The notes below the pieces were generated by a model. That model searched no databases. It had not been told where the DNA came from and was given only the letters and a program-made list of their open reading frames with translations. Source: an uncultured Bacillaceae bacterium (GTDB lineage: Bacteria > Bacillota > Bacilli > Bacillales > Pradoshiaceae). Taken from it: 5,164 nt of DNA. The DNA lies in NCBI GenBank assembly GCA_904501845.1, contig CAJGCH010000218.1, forward strand, positions 1 through 5,164. The letters are read 5' to 3'. The translations under genes and the position numbers were made by a program. This document shows, in pieces, positions 1 through 3,496 of the stretch; the first letter of the stretch is position 1; every line of letters begins with the position of its first letter.

Positions 1-633
1 GGGCTTATTCTCGGCTCTGTTTTTATGAATAACGGGAATTATGGAACTCCTGTGGCCCTATTGCTTTTTGGGGCGGCCGGTTTCCATTATGCGATTATCC
101 TGATGGTTATCCAGACAATCGTCATGGCGACTGTCGGCATCTACTTTGCTGCACGCGGCGGAGATATTGGCGGCGGATTCAAGGATACGGCGGGAGTAGT
201 CATGCGGATGCCGATTGTCTACGGGGCGTTGGCAGGCTGGCTCTTTCAAGTGACTGGCATCACGATTAGCTCCTCGTTCATGACTACAATTGACCTCGTG
301 GGGAATGCTGCCATTCCGACCATCATGCTAGTCCTAGGGATGCAGCTTGCAAAGATCTCCCTTAAGAATATTGAAAGAGAGAAAGTAATCTATGCGATAA
401 CCCTTAAGCTAGCCATCGCTCCCATTATCGCTTTTGGGATTGGCTATTTTCTGCCTGTTGACCCTTTGCTCAAACAATTAATGGTCATCATGGCCGGAAT
501 GCCGTCAGCAGCCAATACAACCATGTATGCCATTCAATTTAATACCGAACCCGAATTTGTTTCTGTTTGTACATTCTTGACGACCGTATTGAGCCTGGTG
601 TCACTGCCAGTGATATTCGCCTTTATCCTATAG
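1..633 (+). CDS. AEC-family (auxin efflux carrier-type) transporter, 3' part
   Basis: The reading frame is open from base 1 and ends at TAG 631-633, giving 210 visible residues. AEC proteins are usually about 300 residues, so roughly the first 90-100 are missing upstream. The visible part is very hydrophobic, with about six candidate membrane helices (near residues 17-25, 29-50, 69-88, 98-117, 128-151 and 156-210, the last probably two helices). Family-typical stretches are visible: NNGNYGTP (residues 10-17), GNAAIPTIMLVLGMQLA (101-117) and GMPSAANTT (166-174) near the C-terminus. AEC members are inner-membrane secondary carriers; characterised bacterial ones move malate or other small organic anions, but the substrate here cannot be read from sequence. 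The ATG at 25 lies inside the conserved core and is not the real start. A terminator 42 nt downstream suggests it ends its transcription unit. Family assignment is confident; the function is inferred. Confidence 0.88.
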   Translation, partial: GLILGSVFMNNGNYGTPVALLLFGAAGFHYAIILMVIQTIVMATVGIYFAARGGDIGGGFKDTAGVVMRMPIVYGALAGWLFQVTGITISSSFMTTIDLVGNAAIPTIMLVLGMQLAKISLKNIEREKVIYAITLKLAIAPIIAFGIGYFLPVDPLLKQLMVIMAGMPSAANTTMYAIQFNTEPEFVSVCTFLTTVLSLVSLPVIFAFIL

Positions 634-674
634 GTATGACTAATCTCGCCGTATCGGGCGTAGAATGCAGGGAG

Positions 675-713
675 AATGGGCGCTGAATCATGCTGTTCGG
701 TGTCCATTTTTTT
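675..713 (+). terminator. Rho-independent terminator of the AEC transporter gene
   Basis: Left arm 675-687 (AATGGGCGCTGAA) pairs with right arm 696-708 (TTCGGTGTCCATT). This gives a 13-bp stem with three G-U wobbles, an 8-nt loop (688-695), and an unbroken T run from 707 to 713. It begins 42 nt after the transporter stop codon, so it most likely ends that transcript. Confidence 0.75.
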
Positions 714-851
714 CTTTCGGTCATTCCTCCCTGTACAGAACTCAATTGGGAATGGTGTCACTGTGAACCGTTTAGCCATACCGCCTCAAAATTATATATC
801 AGCTCCCATCATAAAAGAGGGTAGACCAGATTATATATAGTAAGAAGAAAT

Positions 852-860
852 GGGAGGAGG
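852..860 (+). promoter_or_regulatory. Shine-Dalgarno site that decides a TTG start
   Basis: GGGAGGAGG at 852-860 is a strong Shine-Dalgarno match. It lies 7 nt before the in-frame TTG at 868, which is ideal spacing. The in-frame ATG at 850 overlaps this motif and has only a weak AAGAAG upstream, so the ribosome site argues for TTG 868. An ATG at 863 is out of frame and opens only a 25-codon ORF. Confidence 0.75.
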
Positions 861-867
861 AGATGGT

Positions 868-1365
868 TTGGAATATAGCGCTATCATTAAAGGGAATTAT
901 CGGTATTCCCTCAAAAGGGAATGGGATGACTACAATTTAAAAAAAGCCGTATTTGTCCTTTTGAATCCTAGCACGGCAGATGACACCCTTGATGATCGGA
1001 CGACGCAGCGTTGCATCTCCTTTGCAAAGAAAATGGATTGTGGTTCATTGGAGTTAGTGAATTTGTTTGCTTATCGGTGTACGAATTGGAGAAAACTGAA
1101 GGAGTTGTCTAAAGAAGAAGCGACTGGACCAGAGAACCAATTCTATCTCGAAAATGCCTTGCATAGCGGGGCAGTCATATTGGCAGGGTGGGGAGAGAAT
1201 TGCATGATTCATCATAAGGACTACCGTGAACTGGCTGAATGGTTCAAAGGTTATTCTCCCTACTGTCTCGGCGTGACGAAAGATGGTCATCCTAGACATC
1301 CTTTATATGTGAAAAGTGATACGCCTTTAGAAATCTACCAATTTCCTCTGAAAGCTAAAAAGTGA
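868..1365 (+). CDS. DUF1643 family protein
   Basis: This is a complete 165-residue protein from TTG 868, or 171 residues if the ATG at 850 were used. The TTG is preferred because GGGAGGAGG at 852-860 sits 7 nt upstream. Numbered from 868, DUF1643-type hallmarks are LNPSTAD (32-38) followed by DDRTTQRC (42-49), then NLFAYR (65-70), the glycine turn GWG (107-109), and TKDGHPRHPLY (137-147) near the C-terminus. The length fits the family. No signal peptide or membrane helix is visible, so it is presumably cytoplasmic. DUF1643 proteins are widespread in bacteria and phages and I know of no established biochemical role; the conserved polar motifs suggest a small enzyme or nucleotide-binding fold, but that is inference. 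It stands alone, with terminators before and after it. No convincing -35/-10 pair is seen upstream; only AT-rich ATTATATAT motifs at 791-799 and 830-838 could serve as -10 material. Confidence 0.88.
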   Translation: MEYSAIIKGNYRYSLKREWDDYNLKKAVFVLLNPSTADDTLDDRTTQRCISFAKKMDCGSLELVNLFAYRCTNWRKLKELSKEEATGPENQFYLENALHSGAVILAGWGENCMIHHKDYRELAEWFKGYSPYCLGVTKDGHPRHPLYVKSDTPLEIYQFPLKAKK

Positions 1366-1366
1366 T

Positions 1367-1398
1367 AGGCTGCCGATCTGGCAGCTTTATTTATTTGT
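1367..1398 (+). terminator. Terminator of the DUF1643 gene, shared with the minus-strand small ORF
   Basis: GCTGCC (1369-1374) and GGCAGC (1380-1385) form a perfect 6-bp stem around the loop GATCT. The stem extends through a G-U and an A-U pair to 1367/1387, and TTTATTTATTTG follows. The stem starts right after the TGA at 1363-1365. On the minus strand the same hairpin lies immediately after the stop codon of the 36-codon ORF, though its U tract there is weaker. Confidence 0.65.
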
Positions 1399-1497
1399 TT
1401 CAGCTTTAGGTTGTGCCTCTTGTCTTGAGGCTTTTAAAAAATCTTCAAGCTTTACCTTCCCCACCTTCTCTTCGTTATTTGTTTTAAATATCCTCAT
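1387..1497 (-). CDS. Possible small hydrophilic protein, 36 aa
   Basis: On the minus strand an ATG at 1497-1495 opens 36 codons ending at TAA 1389-1387. The product begins MRIFKTNNEE and ends KAETNK. It is highly charged (many Lys and Glu), has a short amphipathic middle (KVKLEDFLKASRQEA), and lacks Cys, Trp and membrane segments. Support comes from its context: AAAAGGG (plus-strand 1511-1517) lies 13 nt upstream, a long but usable Shine-Dalgarno spacing. A promoter-like pair lies at 1529-1556, and the shared hairpin at 1367-1398 sits exactly at its end. A three-codon ORF (ATG at 1508) ends in TAATG overlapping this start. I do not recognise the family, and the ORF is short enough to be chance; the composition and punctuation make it better than an average random ORF. 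Confidence 0.4.
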   Translation of the reverse strand: MRIFKTNNEEKVGKVKLEDFLKASRQEAQPKAETNK

Positions 1498-1528
1498 TAG
1501 ATTGGCATTTCCCTTTTCTTAATAGAAA

Positions 1529-1556
1529 GATATATCGGGCTGCGAGCACTGGACAA
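1529..1556 (-). promoter_or_regulatory. Candidate SigA promoter for the 36-aa ORF
   Basis: Read on the minus strand, TTGTCC (1556-1551) and TATATC (1534-1529) are separated by 16 nt. Each matches the vegetative consensus at 4 of 6 positions. Transcription would start near 1522, before the AAAAGGG ribosome site and the ATG at 1497. It is weak on its own and supported mainly by position. Confidence 0.35.
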
Positions 1557-1612
1557 ATTAATTAATGTAATGCGGTTTAAACGTTACTAAATTGTATGCA
1601 TAATAAATGATA

Positions 1613-1621
1613 TTTCGACAT
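1613..1621 (-). promoter_or_regulatory. Spo0A-box-like site, minus orientation
   Basis: TTTCGACAT reads ATGTCGAAA on the minus strand and contains TGTCGAA, which fits the Spo0A box core TGNCGAA. It lies about 90 bp upstream of the inferred start of transcription for the small minus-strand ORF. A second copy in the opposite orientation is at 1811-1819. This is motif matching only, and the motif is short. Confidence 0.3.
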
Positions 1622-1677
1622 CGTAGAATAGCTTAATATAAAAAAACGAATGAGGCGGCTATCAAGGCCATTAGGAC

Positions 1678-1686
1678 TGGTATGAT
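1678..1686 (+). promoter_or_regulatory. Extended -10 promoter-like element
   Basis: TGGTATGAT combines the TGn extension with TATGAT (5 of 6 to TATAAT). No good -35 is found at 16-18 bp. A start of transcription near 1693 would run straight into the hairpin at 1704-1731, so the full-length product would be only about 40 nt unless the terminator is read through. Confidence 0.35.
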
Positions 1687-1703
1687 AGAATGAAGTATAG
1701 GCG

Positions 1704-1731
1704 CTCGGATAGAAATCCGGGGGTCTTTTTT
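1704..1731 (+). terminator. Isolated intrinsic-terminator-like hairpin
   Basis: CTCGGAT (1704-1710) pairs with ATCCGGG (1715-1721), 7 bp including one U-G pair, around an AGAA tetraloop. GGTC and a run of six T (1726-1731) follow. No gene lies directly upstream on this strand: the DUF1643 gene already ends with its own terminator more than 300 bp earlier. It may end a short RNA or be a leftover of a lost gene or leader. Confidence 0.5.
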
Positions 1732-1922
1732 AGTGGAATATCCATCTTGTTTTTATTTCAATATAATTGATGCTATATAAATGGTAGCTTACTTGTTTAG
1801 TTAATGAACTATGTCGAAACGAATGACCAGTAACCATTAATGGATATAAATGGAATATAAGTAGGCTGATAAGCACTAAAAAACCCTAAAATGTGATAGT
1901 TAACGACATTTTGAAATATATT
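1732..1922. other. AT-rich non-coding stretch upstream of the hydrolase promoter
   Basis: No credible gene is seen here on either strand. It holds the perfect 10-bp palindrome CCATTAATGG (1834-1843) and the inverted repeat AAAATGT (1888-1894)/ACATTTT (1906-1912). It also has a 10-bp AAACGAATGA (1817-1826) that repeats the same sequence at 1644-1653. The Spo0A-box-like site at 1811-1819 is also here. It most likely serves as upstream regulatory DNA for the gene at 2046. Confidence 0.45.
1811..1819 (+). promoter_or_regulatory. Spo0A-box-like site, plus orientation
   Basis: ATGTCGAAA contains TGTCGAA, matching the TGNCGAA core. It is the exact reverse complement of the 9-mer at 1613-1621. It lies about 145 bp upstream of the -10 element of the cell-wall hydrolase gene, rather far for direct classical control. 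Motif evidence only. Confidence 0.3.
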
Positions 1923-1957
1923 TGTAACATAACGATAACTTAATTGTTATGTTTACA
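1923..1957. repeat. Inverted repeat upstream of the hydrolase promoter; possible WalR half-sites
   Basis: TGTAACATAAC (1923-1933) is matched by GTTATGTTTACA (1946-1957), an inverted repeat with one extra T in the right arm. TGTAAC (1923-1928) and TGTTAT (1945-1950) each fit the TGTWAH half-site of the WalR (YycF) operator and start 22 bp apart, about two helical turns. The canonical arrangement is two half-sites 5 bp apart in direct repeat, which is not met cleanly, since after N5 the next hexamer is GATAAC. WalR control of cwlO in Bacillus subtilis makes the idea reasonable but unproven here. Confidence 0.4.
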
Positions 1958-1966
1958 TGCTATACT
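1958..1966 (+). promoter_or_regulatory. Extended -10 promoter of the NlpC/P60 hydrolase gene
   Basis: TGCTATACT is a TGn extension plus TATACT (5 of 6 to TATAAT). The hexamer 17 bp upstream (ACTTAA) is a poor -35, which suits an activator-dependent or extended -10 promoter. The start of transcription would be near 1973, leaving a leader of about 73 nt before the ATG at 2046. Confidence 0.5.
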
Positions 1967-2032
1967 TCTATTTGTTAGAAAGAGTTCGATTTACTAGAAA
2001 AATTATGTTTGATAAATAGATAAATATATTTC

Positions 2033-2038
2033 AGGGGG
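2033..2038 (+). promoter_or_regulatory. Shine-Dalgarno site of the NlpC/P60 hydrolase gene
   Basis: AGGGGG lies 7 nt before ATG 2046. It fixes the start, which also gives a proper signal peptide. Confidence 0.8.
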
Positions 2039-2045
2039 AAACTAC

Positions 2046-3326
2046 ATGTTGAAGAAGAGTTTTGTTGCACTGAGCACGGCTGTAATGCTCGGCTTCGGAA
2101 GCTTTGCTGCAGTTCCGTCGGCTAGTGCAGAAAAAGACCCGGCAAAGCAAGCTGCCGTAGATAAGGCACAAGCGAAGCTGGATAAAGTGCAAGCTGAAAT
2201 TGCTGCACTAAACAAGCGCATCAAGCAAGTGGATCAAGCAGTTAAGGATAATCAATCCATGATTGATTCAACAGAAAAACAAATCACAACAAACAAAAAG
2301 CAAGTTGAGCAACTTGAAACTGAAATCGTTGAATTAGAGAAACGCATCGAAGAGCGTACTGAGATTTTGAAACAGCGTGCCATTACATATCAGCAAACTA
2401 ATGGTGATGCATCATACTTGGAAGTATTGTTAGGTTCAACTAGTTTCGGAGATTTCATTGAGCGTATCGGAGCTGTTTCTACAATCGTTAAGGCAGACCG
2501 TCAGTTGATGGAAGATTCCAAAGCGGACCAATTGGCTCTTGAAAAGAAGCAATCAACTGTTGAAAATAAGCTTGCTGATCTTAATGACATGAAGACAGAG
2601 CTTGTAGGCATGCAGAAAGATATTCTCCAACAGCAAAAGCAAAATGAAGAATTAAAAACGACTTTGAAAGATAAAGAAGCTGAAAGCAAGCGCCAATTAG
2701 CGGAAGCTGAAGCTCAAAATATCGATATCGTTATTCAAGAAGTTCCAGAGGAAGCTGTTAATGCAGCTGCCGTAACAACGGTTGCTAGCGCGGGTTCAGC
2801 ACCATCTGAAACGGCAAAATCTGAAAAAGAAGAAACGAAAAAGGAAAACTCTTCAAGTTCTTCCTCTAGCTCAAGTTCATCAAAACCAAGTTCATCTAAG
2901 CCTAGCAGTTCTTCTTCTAGCAGTTCTACTTCATCTAGTAAAAGCATCCAAAAGGTTGTTTCAGCAGGCTATAAATATATCGGAAACTCTGTTTATGTAT
3001 TCGGCGGCGGACGAACAGCAGCTGATATTGCGGCAGGACGCTTTGATTGCTCCGGTTTCGTAAGCTGGGCATTCAGACAAGGCGGTTACTCTGTTCCAGC
3101 AAGCACAAGCGCGCTTGTATCAGCAGGAACAAAAGTGTCTTATAGTAACATCCAAGTTGGAGATATGGTATTCTTCAATACGTACAAAACGAACGGCCAC
3201 GTGGGCATCTACGTTGGTAACGGTCAATTTATCGGATCCCAAAACTCAACTGGCGTAGCGGTTGCCAGCATGACAAGCGGATATTGGAAACAAAAGTTCA
3301 GCGGACTTGTAGTACGCGTTCGCTAA
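2046..3326 (+). CDS. Secreted CwlO/PcsB-type peptidoglycan hydrolase (NlpC/P60 D,L-endopeptidase)
   Basis: This is a complete 426-residue protein. Residues 1-28 are a Sec signal peptide (KK, hydrophobic core, cleavage after ASA at 26-28). Residues 30 to about 225 form a Lys/Glu/Gln-rich coiled coil of the PcsB/CwlO type, with the family's characteristic break around SYLEVLLGSTSFGDFIERIG (123-142). A variable region and Ser-rich linker (269-298, with KPSSSKP) lead to the NlpC/P60 domain (about 301-426). The nucleophile is Cys335 in FDCSGFV and the general base His385 in GHVGIY, with QVGD at 370-373. The usual third polar residue is less obvious, probably in GSQN (397-400). Such enzymes cut the D-gamma-Glu-meso-DAP stem-peptide bond for cell elongation or separation, and characterised relatives are activated by FtsEX through the coiled coil. 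Domain order resembles B. subtilis CwlO, but paralogues are common, so no symbol is given. It is a single-gene unit with its own promoter and terminator. Confidence 0.92.
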   Translation: MLKKSFVALSTAVMLGFGSFAAVPSASAEKDPAKQAAVDKAQAKLDKVQAEIAALNKRIKQVDQAVKDNQSMIDSTEKQITTNKKQVEQLETEIVELEKRIEERTEILKQRAITYQQTNGDASYLEVLLGSTSFGDFIERIGAVSTIVKADRQLMEDSKADQLALEKKQSTVENKLADLNDMKTELVGMQKDILQQQKQNEELKTTLKDKEAESKRQLAEAEAQNIDIVIQEVPEEAVNAAAVTTVASAGSAPSETAKSEKEETKKENSSSSSSSSSSSKPSSSKPSSSSSSSSTSSSKSIQKVVSAGYKYIGNSVYVFGGGRTAADIAAGRFDCSGFVSWAFRQGGYSVPASTSALVSAGTKVSYSNIQVGDMVFFNTYKTNGHVGIYVGNGQFIGSQNSTGVAVASMTSGYWKQKFSGLVVRVR

Positions 3327-3340
3327 GATTAGATAAAGAG

Positions 3341-3387
3341 AATCGCCCTCATAAGTTGTGAAAATAACTTATGGGGGCGATTTTTTT
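3341..3387 (+). terminator. Strong terminator of the NlpC/P60 hydrolase gene
   Basis: Arms 3341-3357 and 3366-3382 form a 17-bp stem (AATCGCCCTCATAAGTT with its near-perfect complement, one T-G wobble) around an 8-nt loop. Seven T follow (3381-3387), two of them also in the stem. It starts 14 nt after the TAA at 3324-3326. The symmetric A/T ends could also let it work weakly on the minus strand. Confidence 0.9.
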
Positions 3388-3456
3388 ATTTTGTGGAGAA
3401 AGATTATGAATTGACGAGTTTCTTCTATTATATTGGAACTACATTTAGCTTTCATG

Positions 3457-3494
3457 AAAACGTACCTAACAGGAAATCCCGTTAGGTACGTTTT
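3457..3494 (-). terminator. Bidirectional terminator after the minus-strand Ig-repeat gene
   Basis: AAAACGTACCTAAC (3457-3470) and GTTAGGTACGTTTT (3481-3494) form a perfect 14-bp stem with a 10-nt loop. Read on the minus strand it begins two bases after the stop codon at 3499-3497 and ends in TTTT. On the plus strand it ends in a TTTTT run, so it probably stops transcripts from both sides of this convergent junction. Confidence 0.85.
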
Positions 3495-3496
3495 TA

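Noticed and set aside
665..766. 33-codon plus-strand ORF between the transporter and the DUF1643 gene
   Set aside because: It runs through the transporter terminator hairpin and its T tract, has only a poorly placed ribosome site, and its composition is not protein-like.
1690..1770. 26-codon plus-strand ORF starting MKYRRSDRNPG
   Set aside because: It overlaps the hairpin and six-T run at 1704-1731 and would start at or before the inferred transcription start. No ribosome site has good spacing.
2735..2947. Glu/Leu-rich minus-strand ORF inside the hydrolase gene
   Set aside because: It is a shadow: the reverse complement of the Ser-codon tract gives Glu and Leu codons. It has no ribosome site and lies antisense to a clear gene.
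3411..3440. TTGACG followed by AT-rich sequence as a plus-strand promoter
   Set aside because: No -10 at acceptable spacing, and it would fire straight into the terminator at 3457-3494.
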